Source: Phytopseudomonas argentinensis
Lineage (GTDB): Bacteria > Pseudomonadota > Gammaproteobacteria > Pseudomonadales > Pseudomonadaceae
NCBI RefSeq assembly: GCF_900113905.1
Contig: NZ_FORC01000008.1
Span: forward strand, 1 to 47,107
Direction: 5' to 3'
Length of the DNA stretch: 47,107 bases
Shown here piece by piece: positions 36,265 to 45,162 of this stretch. The position numbers and the translations under genes are program-made. The notes under the pieces are model-generated. The model saw only the letters and a program-made list of their open reading frames with translations. It was not told where the DNA came from and did not search any database. Each line of letters begins with the position of its first letter. Position 1 is the first letter of the stretch.

Positions 36265-37593
36265 TCAGCGGAGCATGCCGCTGCCGTAGCCCTTCAGGTT
36301 GGCTTTCTTCATCAGGGATTCGTACTGGTGCGAAACGAGGTGCGATTGTACTTGCGACATAAAGTCCATCACAACCACTACCACGATCAGCAACGAGGTC
36401 CCGCCAAGGTAGAACGGTACGTTGGCCGCCACCACCAGGAACTGGGGCAACAAGCATACGGCCGTCATGTACAGAGCACCGAACATGGTCAAGCGGGTCA
36501 GAACGCCATCGATATAGCGTGCGGACTGCTCACCGGGACGGATACCCGGAATAAAGGCACCGGACTTCTTCAGGTTTTCCGCTACGTCTTTCGGGTTGAA
36601 CATCAGCGCCGTGTAGAAGAAGCAGAAGAAAACGATCCCTGCACTAAACAGCAAAATGTTCAACGGCTGACCAGGAGCGATAGCCTGTGAAATATCCTGC
36701 AGCCAGCCCATACCTTCGGACTGACCAAACCAGGCACCCAGCGAGGCCGGGAACAACAGAAGGCTGCTGGCGAAAATGGCCGGGATCACGCCCGCCATGT
36801 TCACCTTCAACGGCAGGTGGCTGGTCTGCGCAGCGAAGACCTTGCGGCCCTGCTGACGCTTGGCGTAGTGCACCGCGATACGACGCTGGCCACGCTCAAT
36901 GAACACCACAAAACCGATAATCGCTACTGCCAGCAAACCGATGGCAATAAGGGCGAAGATGTTGATATCGCCCTGGCGTGCAGACTCGAAAGACTGCCCG
37001 ATTGCCGACGGCAGACCGGCTACGATGCCCGCAAAAATCAGCATCGAAATACCGTTGCCAACACCGCGCTCGGTGATCTGTTCGCCCAGCCACATCATGA
37101 ACATCGCACCCGCCACAAAGGTGGTGACTGCAACGAAGTGGAAGCCGAAATCGACCGAAAACGCTACGCCCTGGCTTGCCAGGCCAACGGACATGCCGAT
37201 CGCCTGAACAAACGCCAGAACCAAGGTGCCGTAGCGGGTGTATTGACTGATCTTGCGACGACCAGCCTCACCTTCCTTCTTCAACTGCTCCAGCTGCGGG
37301 CTCACGGCGGTCATCAGCTGCATGATGATCGATGCCGAGATGTACGGCATGATCCCCAGTGCGAAGATGCTCATCCGCTCCAGCGCGCCGCCGGAAAACA
37401 TGTTGAACAAGCTAAGAATGGTCCCCTCATTCTGTCGAAACAGATCGGCCAGACGGTCAGGGTTTATACCGGGAACTGGGATATGCGCGCCGATTCGATA
37501 GACGATGATCGCCATGAACAGAAAACGCAGACGAGCCCAGAGTTCGGACAACCCGCCACCAGCCAGAGCAGAGAGAGCACCTTGCTTAGCCAT
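36265..37593 (-). CDS. secY: Protein translocase subunit SecY
   Basis: The channel of the Sec translocon, 442 residues and ten membrane helices. Marks include '[15 protein letters not shown]' in the N-terminal part, '[14 protein letters not shown]', '[18 protein letters not shown]' and '[21 protein letters not shown]' (in part) near the cytosolic loops. It begins right at the rplO stop, so it is translationally coupled to L15, as in other gamma-proteobacteria. Confidence 0.98.
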
Positions 37594-38028
37594 TTATTCC
37601 TCGAACTTACCGCCAGCTGCTTCGATAGCCGCGCGCGCACCTTTGGTGGCGGCGATACCTTTGAGGGTGACCGCACGAGTAATCTCACCGGACAGCATGA
37701 CTTTCACACGCTGTACGTTTTGATTGACCAGGTTGGCATCCTTCAGCGCTTGCAGAGTAACTACGTCGCCTTCGATCTTGTTCAGCTCGGAAGTACGCAC
37801 TTCTGCGCGATCCATAGCTTTCAAGGACACGAAACCGAACTTGGGCAGACGACGGTGCAGAGGCTGCTGGCCGCCTTCGAAACCCGGAGCAATGGTGCCA
37901 CCGGAGCGGGAGGTCTGACCCTTGTGGCCGCGGCCACCGGTCTTGCCCAAACCACTACCGATACCACGGCCCGGACGATGCTTCTCGCGACGGGAACCCG
38001 GCGCTGGACTCAGATCATTCAGGTACAT
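37594..38028 (-). CDS. rplO: 50S ribosomal protein L15
   Basis: 144 residues. The Gly/Arg-rich N-terminal extension 'GIGSGLGKTGGRGHKGQTSR' is the L15 hallmark. The globular C-terminus reads 'VTLKGIAATKGARAAIEAAGG'. Three bases after rpmD and directly abutting secY. Confidence 0.98.
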   Translation of the reverse strand: MYLNDLSPAPGSRREKHRPGRGIGSGLGKTGGRGHKGQTSRSGGTIAPGFEGGQQPLHRRLPKFGFVSLKAMDRAEVRTSELNKIEGDVVTLQALKDANLVNQNVQRVKVMLSGEITRAVTLKGIAATKGARAAIEAAGGKFEE

Positions 38029-38031
38029 GGA

Positions 38032-38211
38032 TCAACCCTCCACACGGAGAAGGTAATAAGCCTTGTTGATCATGCCGCGGTTTTCCGGAGTATCCAGAAC
38101 TTCGACGGTATGATTGATGCGACGCAGGCCGAGGCCCTTGACGCAGGCTTTATGATTGGCCAGACGGCCATTGGTGCTCTTGATCAGAGTCACTTTGACG
38201 GTGTTAGCCAT
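38032..38211 (-). CDS. rpmD: 50S ribosomal protein L30
   Basis: 59 residues, 'MANTVKVTLIKSTNGRLANH' onwards. ATG 38211 gives the correct small size; the frame continues to 38334 only because no stop intervenes. Two bases after rpsE. Confidence 0.97.
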   Translation of the reverse strand: MANTVKVTLIKSTNGRLANHKACVKGLGLRRINHTVEVLDTPENRGMINKAYYLLRVEG

Positions 38212-38213
38212 GG

Positions 38214-38714
38214 TTAGAGAATCTCCTCGACACTCTTGCCACGCTTGGCTGCAACCGAATCCGGAGACTGCATAGCCTTCAGACCTTTGAAAGTGGCATG
38301 AACCACGTTCACAGGGTTGGTCGAGCCGTAGCACTTGGCCAGAACGTTCTGAACACCAGCTACTTCCAGGACGGCACGCATGGCGCCACCAGCGATGATG
38401 CCGGTACCTTCGGAAGCGGGCTGCATGTAAACCTTCGAAGCGCCGTGGGCGGACTTCATGGCGTACTGCAGGGTGGTGCCGTTCAGATCAACTTGGATCA
38501 TGTTGCGACGTGCGGCTTCCATAGCCTTCTGGATAGCAGCCGGCACTTCACGAGATTTGCCACGGCCGAAACCTACACGGCCCTTGCCATCACCTACCAC
38601 GGTCAGCGCGGTGAAGGTGAAGATACGGCCGCCTTTTACGGTCTTGGCAACGCGGTTCACTTGAACCAGCTTCTCGATATAGCCTTCGTCGCGCTTTTGG
38701 TCGTTATTTGCCAT
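38214..38714 (-). CDS. rpsE: 30S ribosomal protein S5
   Basis: 166 residues with the double-stranded RNA-binding segment 'KLVQVNRVAKTVKGGRIFTF' and 'VGDGKGRVGFGRGKSREVPA'. S5 shapes decoding accuracy and the mRNA entry. Three bases after rplR. Confidence 0.98.
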   Translation of the reverse strand: MANNDQKRDEGYIEKLVQVNRVAKTVKGGRIFTFTALTVVGDGKGRVGFGRGKSREVPAAIQKAMEAARRNMIQVDLNGTTLQYAMKSAHGASKVYMQPASEGTGIIAGGAMRAVLEVAGVQNVLAKCYGSTNPVNVVHATFKGLKAMQSPDSVAAKRGKSVEEIL

Positions 38715-38717
38715 AAC

Positions 38718-39068
38718 TTAGAACTCCAGCCCGCCTTCACGAGCAGCATCAGCCAGCGCCTTGACGCGGCCGTGGTACTTGAAGCCAGAACGGTCGAATG
38801 CAACCTGAGTCACACCAGCGGCTTTCGCACGCTCGGCAACCAGCTCACCAACTTTCTTGGCCGCGTCGACGTTGCCGGTGGCGCCGTCACGCAGTGCTTT
38901 GTCCAAGGTAGAGGCGCTGGCCAGAACCTTGCTGCCGTCGGCCGAGATGACCTGGGCATAGATGTGCTGCGAAGAGCGATACACGCACAGACGCACGGCT
39001 TCGAGCTCGTGCATTTTCAGGCGTGCTTTGCGAGCGCGACGCAGACGAGTAACTTTTTTGTCGGTCAT
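38718..39068 (-). CDS. rplR: 50S ribosomal protein L18
   Basis: 116 residues; 5S rRNA-binding protein. The basic N-terminus 'LRRARKARLKMHELEAVRLC' and 'AFDRSGFKYHGRVKALADAA' near the C-terminus are typical. 11 bp after rplF. Confidence 0.98.
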   Translation of the reverse strand: MTDKKVTRLRRARKARLKMHELEAVRLCVYRSSQHIYAQVISADGSKVLASASTLDKALRDGATGNVDAAKKVGELVAERAKAAGVTQVAFDRSGFKYHGRVKALADAAREGGLEF

Positions 39069-39079
39069 TTCCTAGCCCC

Positions 39080-39613
39080 TTACTTCTTCTTGGCTTCTTT
39101 ACGGCGGACGACTTCGTCAGCGTAACGAACACCTTTGCCCTTGTAAGGCTCAGGACGGCGGAAGTCACGAATCTCCGCAGCAACCTGACCAACCAGCTGC
39201 TTGTCGACACCCTTGATGAGGATCTCGGTCTGGTTCGGGGTTTCGGCCACAACGCCTTCCGGCAGTTGATAGTCGATAGGGTGAGAGAAGCCCAACGCCA
39301 GGTTCAGCACCTGACCCTTGGCCTGCGCCTTGTAACCAACACCGATCAGCTGGAGCTTGCGCTCGAAGCCCTGGCTCACGCCGATGACCATGTTGTTAAC
39401 CAGGGCACGGGTAGTACCGGCCATCGCACGAGTTTGCTGGTCGCCGTTGCGAGCAGCGAAACGCAGCTCACCGGATTCCTGCAGCACTTCAACGGACGAG
39501 TGAACATTCAGTTCCAGAGTGCCCTTGGCACCCTTCACCGAAAGCTGCTGACCGGCGAGTTTGATCTCTACACCAGCAGGCAGCTTGACGGGGTTCTTAG
39601 CAACGCGAGACAT
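39080..39613 (-). CDS. rplF: 50S ribosomal protein L6
   Basis: 177 residues in two L6 domains, 'MSRVAKNPVKLPAGVEIKL' at the start and 'RRPEPYKGKGVRYADEVVRR' near the end, the family signature. It lies by the factor-binding site. 12 bp after rpsH. Confidence 0.98.
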   Translation of the reverse strand: MSRVAKNPVKLPAGVEIKLAGQQLSVKGAKGTLELNVHSSVEVLQESGELRFAARNGDQQTRAMAGTTRALVNNMVIGVSQGFERKLQLIGVGYKAQAKGQVLNLALGFSHPIDYQLPEGVVAETPNQTEILIKGVDKQLVGQVAAEIRDFRRPEPYKGKGVRYADEVVRRKEAKKK

Positions 39614-39625
39614 GCTTATCCCCCC

Positions 39626-40018
39626 TTAGAACACAGTGCAAAGCACTTCGCCGCCGACACCGGCAGCGCGCGCAGCGCGGTCCGTCATCACACCTTTGTT
39701 GGTGGAGACGATGGAAACACCGAGACCGCCACGAACTTTCGGCAGATCATCGACGGATTTGTACTGACGAAGGCCAGGACGGCTGACGCGCTTGACTTCC
39801 TCGATGACCGGACGGCCTTCGAAGTACTTCAGCTCGATGGACAGCTGTGGCTTTGCTTCACCATTGATTTCATAACCGGCAATGTAACCTTCGTCTTTGA
39901 GAACTTTGGCTACAGCCACCTTCAGCGTGGAAGACGGCATGCTTACGACGGACTTTTCAGCCATCTGGGCATTACGGATACGAGTTAGCATGTCCGCTAA
40001 CGGGTCCTGCATACTCAT
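39626..40018 (-). CDS. rpsH: 30S ribosomal protein S8
   Basis: 130 residues with 'MSMQDPLADMLTRIRNAQMA' and the C-terminal 'GLGVSIVSTNKGVMTDRAAR' signature. In E. coli S8 represses the spc operon by binding its mRNA near rplE. Here rpsH follows a long 184-bp gap with two hairpins, one terminator-like. Confidence 0.98.
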   Translation of the reverse strand: MSMQDPLADMLTRIRNAQMAEKSVVSMPSSTLKVAVAKVLKDEGYIAGYEINGEAKPQLSIELKYFEGRPVIEEVKRVSRPGLRQYKSVDDLPKVRGGLGVSIVSTNKGVMTDRAARAAGVGGEVLCTVF

Positions 40019-40126
40019 GGGCTAGACGCTCCTGATACAAAAAGAATTAGCCTTTCGACTAAGAATCACCAGCGCTCACGGAAATCCGGGCTCAGGCGAG
40101 CCGGGCATTCTAGAGACTGATCAAAA

Positions 40127-40158
40127 ATGAATCAAGCCCCAAAAGGGGCTTGATTCAT
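40127..40158 (-). terminator. Intrinsic-terminator-like hairpin inside the spc operon
   Basis: ATGAATCAAGCCCC and GGGGCTTGATTCAT form a perfect 14-bp stem around a four-base loop. On the minus strand the stem runs into TTTTT before GATC. It lies between rpsN and rpsH, where most relatives have only a short spacer. Confidence 0.8.
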
Positions 40159-40168
40159 ATTGCTTGTC

Positions 40169-40188
40169 CGCCGGAGCAGGCTCCGGCG
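40169..40188 (-). promoter_or_regulatory. Second hairpin in the rpsN-rpsH gap
   Basis: CGCCGGAG pairs with CTCCGGCG around CAGG, 14 bp after the rpsN stop and just before the terminator-like stem. No U-run follows it, so it may protect the upstream mRNA end or bind a ribosomal protein. Confidence 0.5.
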
Positions 40189-40202
40189 TTTAGCGCATCG
40201 GC

Positions 40203-40508
40203 TTACCAGCTGGCTTTAACCAGACCTGGTACGTCACCGCGCATGGCTGCTTCACGCAGCTTGATACGCGACAGACCGAACTTGCGGAAGACACCGTGCG
40301 GGCGGCCGGTGATACGGCAGCGGTTGCGCAGGCGCGAGGCGCTGGCATCACGGGGTTGCTTCTGCAGAGCGACGCTGGCTTCCCAGCGTGCTTCTGGAGT
40401 TGCGTTCTGGTCTACGATGATGGCTTTCAGCTCAGCACGCTTTTTGGCGTACTTGGCAACCGTTTGCTGACGCTTCAGCTCGCGGTTTTTCATGCTCGTC
40501 TTGGCCAT
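40203..40508 (-). CDS. rpsN: 30S ribosomal protein S14
   Basis: 101 residues, the long zinc-free form: one Cys only, in 'RLRNRCRITGRPHGVFRKFG'. 'MAKTSMKNRELKRQQTVAKY' opens the protein; the frame upstream of 40508 is noise. 13 bp after rplE. Confidence 0.98.
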   Translation of the reverse strand: MAKTSMKNRELKRQQTVAKYAKKRAELKAIIVDQNATPEARWEASVALQKQPRDASASRLRNRCRITGRPHGVFRKFGLSRIKLREAAMRGDVPGLVKASW

Positions 40509-40521
40509 ATTCCTACTCCAA

Positions 40522-41061
40522 TCAGTTACGGAACGGGAATTTGAAAGCACGCAGCAGTGCGCGACCTTCATCATCCGTACGGGCAGTAGTGGTCAGAGTG
40601 ATGTCCAGACCACGCAGCGCATCGATCTTGTCGTAATCGATTTCCGGGAAGATGATCTGCTCTTTCACGCCCATGCTGTAGTTGCCACGACCATCGAAGG
40701 ACTTGGCATTCAGGCCGCGGAAGTCACGCACGCGCGGCAGGGAGATGGACAGCAGACGATCCAGGAACTCGTACATACGCTCGCGACGCAGAGTGACCTT
40801 GACGCCGATCGGCCAGCCTTCACGAACCTTGAAACCAGCGATCGACTTGCGGGCATAAGTCACGACGACTTTCTGACCGGTGATCTTCTCGAGGTCGGCA
40901 ACTGCGTGTTCGATGATCTTCTTGTCACCGATCGCTTCGCCCAGGCCCATGTTCAGGGTGATCTTGGTGATGCGCGGAACTTCCATCACGTTACCCAGCT
41001 TCAGCTCTTCCTTCAGCTTGGGCGCGATTTCCTTCCGGTAAATCTCTTTCAGTCGTGCCAT
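40522..41061 (-). CDS. rplE: 50S ribosomal protein L5
   Basis: 179 residues; binds 5S rRNA and contacts the P-site tRNA. Visible marks are 'VPRITKITLNMGLGEA', 'GQKVVVTYARKSIAGFKVRE' and 'LPRVRDFRGLNAKSFDGRGN'. 19 bp after rplX. Confidence 0.98.
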   Translation of the reverse strand: MARLKEIYRKEIAPKLKEELKLGNVMEVPRITKITLNMGLGEAIGDKKIIEHAVADLEKITGQKVVVTYARKSIAGFKVREGWPIGVKVTLRRERMYEFLDRLLSISLPRVRDFRGLNAKSFDGRGNYSMGVKEQIIFPEIDYDKIDALRGLDITLTTTARTDDEGRALLRAFKFPFRN

Positions 41062-41080
41062 GGTGTTTTACCTATGATTC

Positions 41081-41395
41081 TCAAGCGCCAACCGGCTTCT
41101 GGGTGGACTTGAAGACACGAATTTTCTTGCCGTCTTCAACTTTGAAACCAACGCGGTCAGCCTTGTTGGTTTCGCCATTGAAGATGGCAACGTTGGAAGC
41201 GTGCAGTGGCGCTTCTTTCTCGACGATACCGCCTTGAACGCCCGACATCGGGTTCGGCTTGGTATGACGCTTCACCAGGTTGATGCCACCGACGACCAGA
41301 CGGTCGTCAGCGAGAACCTTGAGCACCTTACCGCGCTTACCTTTGTCTTTGCCGGCGATCACGATGATCTCGTCGTCACGACGAATCTTTTGCAT
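41081..41395 (-). CDS. rplX: 50S ribosomal protein L24
   Basis: 104 residues with the KOW motif 'DEIIVIAGKDKGKRGKVLKV' and 'VGGINLVKRHTKPNPMSG'. An assembly initiator of the large subunit. 11 bp after rplN. Confidence 0.98.
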   Translation of the reverse strand: MQKIRRDDEIIVIAGKDKGKRGKVLKVLADDRLVVGGINLVKRHTKPNPMSGVQGGIVEKEAPLHASNVAIFNGETNKADRVGFKVEDGKKIRVFKSTQKPVGA

Positions 41396-41406
41396 GTCGG
41401 ATCTCC

Positions 41407-41775
41407 TTAAAGCACTTCAGGGGCGAGCGAGACGATCTTCATGAACTTCTCGGTACGCAGCTCACGGGTCACTGGCCCGAAGATACGGGTACCGATCGGC
41501 TCTTGCTTGTTGTTCAGCAGAACAGCAGCGTTGCCGTCGAAGCGAATGATCGAACCATCGGCACGGCGAACGCCGTGACGGGTACGAACGACCACTGCGG
41601 TCATGACCTGACCTTTCTTCACTTTACCGCGCGGAATTGCTTCCTTGACGGTGACCTTGATGATGTCGCCGATGCCAGCGTAGCGGCGATGCGAGCCACC
41701 CAGCACCTTGATGCACATGACGCGGCGTGCACCACTGTTGTCGGCCACATCGAGCATGGATTGAGTCTGAATCAT
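41407..41775 (-). CDS. rplN: 50S ribosomal protein L14
   Basis: 122 residues, opening 'MIQTQSMLDVADNSGARRVM', with the L14 signature 'RYAGIGDIIKVTVKEAIPRG' following. Forms a bridge to the 30S subunit. First gene of the classical spc set, 23 bp after rpsQ, so S10 and spc may be read through. Confidence 0.98.
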   Translation of the reverse strand: MIQTQSMLDVADNSGARRVMCIKVLGGSHRRYAGIGDIIKVTVKEAIPRGKVKKGQVMTAVVVRTRHGVRRADGSIIRFDGNAAVLLNNKQEPIGTRIFGPVTRELRTEKFMKIVSLAPEVL

Positions 41776-41798
41776 ATAATTTCTCCGACCCTTAGCCC

Positions 41799-42065
41799 TT
41801 AGACTTCCACTGCGCGTTCGAGAACTTCAACCAGTGCCCAAGACTTGGTCTTGGCCAGCGGACGGGTTTCGGTAATCGAAACTTTGTCGCCGATCTTGCA
41901 CTGGTTGGTTTCGTCGTGCGCGTGCAGCTTGGTCGAACGCTTGACATATTTACCGTAGATCGGGTGCTTGACGCGACGCTCGATCAATACGGTGATGGTC
42001 TTGTCCATCTTGTCGCTGACAACACGGCCGGTCAGCGTACGGACTGTTTTTTCGGCTTCAGCCAT
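41799..42065 (-). CDS. rpsQ: 30S ribosomal protein S17
   Basis: 88 residues from ATG 42065 (the GTG at 42071 overlaps rpmC and is less likely). OB-fold protein with 'TLTGRVVSDKMDKTITVLIE' and 'GDKVSITETRPLAKTKSW'. Two bases after rpmC; last gene of the S10 set. Confidence 0.97.
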   Translation of the reverse strand: MAEAEKTVRTLTGRVVSDKMDKTITVLIERRVKHPIYGKYVKRSTKLHAHDETNQCKIGDKVSITETRPLAKTKSWALVEVLERAVEV

Positions 42066-42067
42066 GA

Positions 42068-42259
42068 TCACTTACCTGCCTGCTGGTTGAGCACAGTTTT
42101 CACACGAGCGATGTCGCGCTTAACTTGCGAGAGCAGGTGAGACTGCCCCAACTGGCCAGTTGCTTTCTGCATACGCAGATTGAACTGGTCGCGCAGCAGG
42201 CCGAGCAGTTGCTCGTTCAGCTGCTGTGCTGATTTTTCACGAAGTTCATTCGCTTTCAT
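42068..42259 (-). CDS. rpmC: 50S ribosomal protein L29
   Basis: 63 residues, a two-helix protein ('[20 protein letters not shown]', '[19 protein letters not shown]') near the exit tunnel. ATG 42259 shares its A with the rplP stop (TGATG), a coupled junction. Confidence 0.97.
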
Positions 42260-42672
42260 CACATCACCGTCCGCTTAACAAAAGTGGTGGCGAGCGGCAG
42301 CTTTGCAGCAGCCAGGGCGAAAGCCTCACGCGCCAACTCTTCGGAAACGCCTTCGATCTCGTACAGGACTTTGCCTGGCTGGATCTGGGCTACCCAATAT
42401 TCAACGCTACCCTTCCCTTTACCCATCCGCACTTCGAGAGGCTTCTTGGTAACCGGCTTGTCCGGGAATACGCGAATCCAGATTTTCCCGCCACGCTTGA
42501 CGTGACGAGTCAGAGCACGACGAGCGGACTCAATCTGACGGGCGGTGAGACGACCGCGGGCAACAGACTTCAGCGCGAACTCGCCGAAGCTGACTTTGCT
42601 ACCGCGCTGAGCCAGACCACGGTTGTGGCCGGTCATCTGCTTGCGGAACTTCGTACGCTTTGGTTGCAACAT
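42259..42672 (-). CDS. rplP: 50S ribosomal protein L16
   Basis: 137 residues, '[20 protein letters not shown]' and '[20 protein letters not shown]' being the L16 signatures. Organises the A-site and peptidyl-transferase centre. 12 bp after rpsC. Confidence 0.98.
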
Positions 42673-42684
42673 GTGGCGTACCCC

Positions 42685-43371
42685 TTACTTAGCAGCTTTT
42701 TTACGAGGCGCAGGTGCTTGCGGTTTCAGTTCTTCTTTGAGGCCACCGATGACCTCGCCTTTGAAGATCCAAACCTTGACACCGATCACACCGTAAGTGG
42801 TGTGCGCTTCGTACGTGGCATAGTCGATATCGGCACGCAGGGTGTGCAACGGCACACGACCTTCGCGATACCATTCGGTACGTGCGATTTCCGCACCACC
42901 GAGACGACCGCTCACCTGGATTTTGATGCCCTTGGCACCAATGCGCATGGCGTTCTGTACAGCGCGCTTCATGGCGCGACGGAACATCACACGACGCTCC
43001 AGCTGCTGAGCTACGCTTTGCGCAACCAGCATACCGTCGAGCTCCGGCTTGCGGATCTCTTCGATATTGATGTGCACAGGCACACCCATTTGCTTGGTCA
43101 GGTCCTGACGCAGCTTCTCAACATCTTCACCTTTCTTGCCGATCACGATGCCGGGACGAGCGGTGTGGATGGTGATGCGTGCGGTTTGGGCCGGGCGAGC
43201 GATGTCGACACGGCTTACGGACGCGCTTTTTAGTTTGTCGAGGAGATACTCACGCACCTTCAGATCAGCGAACAGGTAGTCCGCATAAGTCCGGCCGTCT
43301 GCGTACCAGACGGAGGTGTGTTCCTTGACGATTCCCAGGCGAATGCCAGTGGGATGTACTTTCTGACCCAT
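42685..43371 (-). CDS. rpsC: 30S ribosomal protein S3
   Basis: 228 residues from ATG 43371 ('MGQKVHPTGIRLGIVKEHTS'). It has the KH domain 'GIVIGKKGEDVEKLRQDL' with its GxxG loop and the C-terminal 'VKVWIFKGEVIGG', plus a Lys-rich tail. It helps unwind mRNA at the entry. 13 bp after rplV. Confidence 0.98.
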   Translation of the reverse strand: MGQKVHPTGIRLGIVKEHTSVWYADGRTYADYLFADLKVREYLLDKLKSASVSRVDIARPAQTARITIHTARPGIVIGKKGEDVEKLRQDLTKQMGVPVHINIEEIRKPELDGMLVAQSVAQQLERRVMFRRAMKRAVQNAMRIGAKGIKIQVSGRLGGAEIARTEWYREGRVPLHTLRADIDYATYEAHTTYGVIGVKVWIFKGEVIGGLKEELKPQAPAPRKKAAK

Positions 43372-43384
43372 CTGATCGACTCCG

Positions 43385-43717
43385 TTACTTGTCCGCAACC
43401 TTGACAGTGATATGGCAAGACCGCTTGACGATGCGATCAGCGCGGCCTTTGGCACGCGGCATGATTCGCTTCAGCGAACGCCCCTCGTTGACGAAAACGG
43501 TGCTGACCTTCAGGTCATCAACGTCTGCGCCTTCGTTGTGCTCGGCGTTGGCTACAGCCGACTCCAGCACTTTCTTCATGATTTCCGCGGCTTTCTTACT
43601 GCTGAAAGCCAGCAGGTTGAGCGCTTCGCCCACCTTCTTCCCGCGGATCTGGTCGGCGACCAAGCGGGCTTTCTGGGCGGAGATGCGAGCGCCCGACAAC
43701 TTAGCGGCTACTTCCAT
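43385..43717 (-). CDS. rplV: 50S ribosomal protein L22
   Basis: 110 residues; '[20 protein letters not shown]' and the extended tunnel loop '[20 protein letters not shown]'. The loop lines the exit tunnel where macrolides bind; nothing unusual is seen there. 11 bp after rpsS. Confidence 0.98.
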
Positions 43718-43728
43718 TTCCTTACCCC

Positions 43729-44004
43729 TTAACGCTTGGCTTTCTTGTCAGCCACGTGCCCACGATAAGTGCGGGTACCGGCGAACTCGCCCAGTTTGTG
43801 GCCGACCATGTCTTCGTTCACGAGAACGGGGACGTGTTGACGACCGTTATGCACGGCGATGGTCAGACCGACCATCTGCGGCAGAATCATCGAACGGCGC
43901 GACCAGGTTTTCACCGGCTTGCGATCGTTCTTTTCTGCTGCCACTTCGACCTTCTTCAGTAGGTGAAGATCGATGAAAGGACCTTTTTTCAGAGAACGTG
44001 GCAC
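43729..44004 (-). CDS. rpsS: 30S ribosomal protein S19
   Basis: 91 residues, '[20 protein letters not shown]' and '[20 protein letters not shown]' being the S19 signature. Lies on the 30S head. 16 bp after rplB. Confidence 0.98.
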
Positions 44005-44020
44005 TGTCGTATCCCTCTAG

Positions 44021-44845
44021 TTACTTGCGACGACGGACGATCATGTTGTCGGTGCGTTTGTTACCACGAGTCTTCGCGCCCTTAGTCGGGAAGCCCCATG
44101 GAGACACCGGATGACGACCACCAGAGGTACGACCTTCACCACCACCGTGTGGGTGGTCGACCGGGTTCATGGCAACACCACGAACGGTCGGGCGAACGCC
44201 ACGCCAGCGTTTGGCACCAGCTTTACCCAGCGAACGCAGACTGTGCTCGGAGTTCGAGACTTCGCCCAGGGTCGCGCGGCATTCGGCCAGCACTTTACGC
44301 ATTTCACCGCTGCGCAGACGCAGGGTGACGTAGACGCCTTCACGTGCGATCAGCTGAGCCGAAGCACCAGCGGAACGAGCGATTTGAGCACCTTTACCCG
44401 GCTTCAGCTCGATACCGTGAACGGTCGAACCCACCGGAATGTTACGCAGCGGCAGGCTGTTGCCGGCCTTGATCGGCGCCATCGAACCTGCAACCAGCTG
44501 ATCGCCGGCGCTCACACCTTTCGGCGCGATGATGTAGCGACGCTCACCGTCTGCGTATTTCAGCAGGGCAATGTGCGCGGTACGGTTCGGGTCATATTCA
44601 ACGCGCTCGACAGTGGCAGGGATGCCATCTTTGTCGTTGCGACGAAAATCGACCAGACGGTAATGCTGCTTGTGACCACCACCGATATGACGGGTGGTGA
44701 TACGGCCGTTGTTGTTACGACCGCCAGACTTCGACTTCTTCTCGAGCAGTGGAGCATGAGGAGCGCCTTTGTGCAGCTCCTGATTGACCACCTTGACCAC
44801 AAAACGGCGGCCCGCGGAAGTCGGTTTGCATTTAACGATTGCCAT
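44021..44845 (-). CDS. rplB: 50S ribosomal protein L2
   Basis: 274 residues. Near the C-terminus lies 'RGVAMNPVDHPHGGGEGRTS', the peptidyl-transferase-associated motif with its conserved His. The N-terminal OB and SH3-like domains ('RHIGGGHKQHYRLVDFRR') are normal. 14 bp after rplW. Confidence 0.98.
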   Translation of the reverse strand: MAIVKCKPTSAGRRFVVKVVNQELHKGAPHAPLLEKKSKSGGRNNNGRITTRHIGGGHKQHYRLVDFRRNDKDGIPATVERVEYDPNRTAHIALLKYADGERRYIIAPKGVSAGDQLVAGSMAPIKAGNSLPLRNIPVGSTVHGIELKPGKGAQIARSAGASAQLIAREGVYVTLRLRSGEMRKVLAECRATLGEVSNSEHSLRSLGKAGAKRWRGVRPTVRGVAMNPVDHPHGGGEGRTSGGRHPVSPWGFPTKGAKTRGNKRTDNMIVRRRK

Positions 44846-44859
44846 GATGCACCCCTTCC

Positions 44860-45162
44860 TTACTCAGCACTGCTGGTGGCGAAATCGAGATCCTGGCCTG
44901 GCTGAAGGGAGATGATCGCCTTCTTCCAGTCGTTACGCTTGCCCAGACCGCGAGCGGTGCGCTTGCTCTTACCCAGAACGTTCTGAGTCGTCACATGCTG
45001 AACCTTCACGCTGAACAGGCTTTCGACGGCCTTCTTGATTTCCAGCTTGGTTGCGTCAGTCGCAACTTTGAAAACGAACTGGCTTTTCTTGTCTGCCAGA
45101 GTCGTGGCCTTCTCGGAGATGTGCGGGCCAAGCAGCACTTTGAATACGCGTTCCTGGTTCAT
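44860..45162 (-). CDS. rplW: 50S ribosomal protein L23
   Basis: 100 residues; the exit-tunnel docking site for trigger factor and SRP. 'VLLGPHISEKATTLADKKSQ' and 'VTTQNVLGKSKRTARGLGKR' are visible. It overlaps the rplD stop by four bases (ATGA). Confidence 0.98.
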   Translation of the reverse strand: MNQERVFKVLLGPHISEKATTLADKKSQFVFKVATDATKLEIKKAVESLFSVKVQHVTTQNVLGKSKRTARGLGKRNDWKKAIISLQPGQDLDFATSSAE

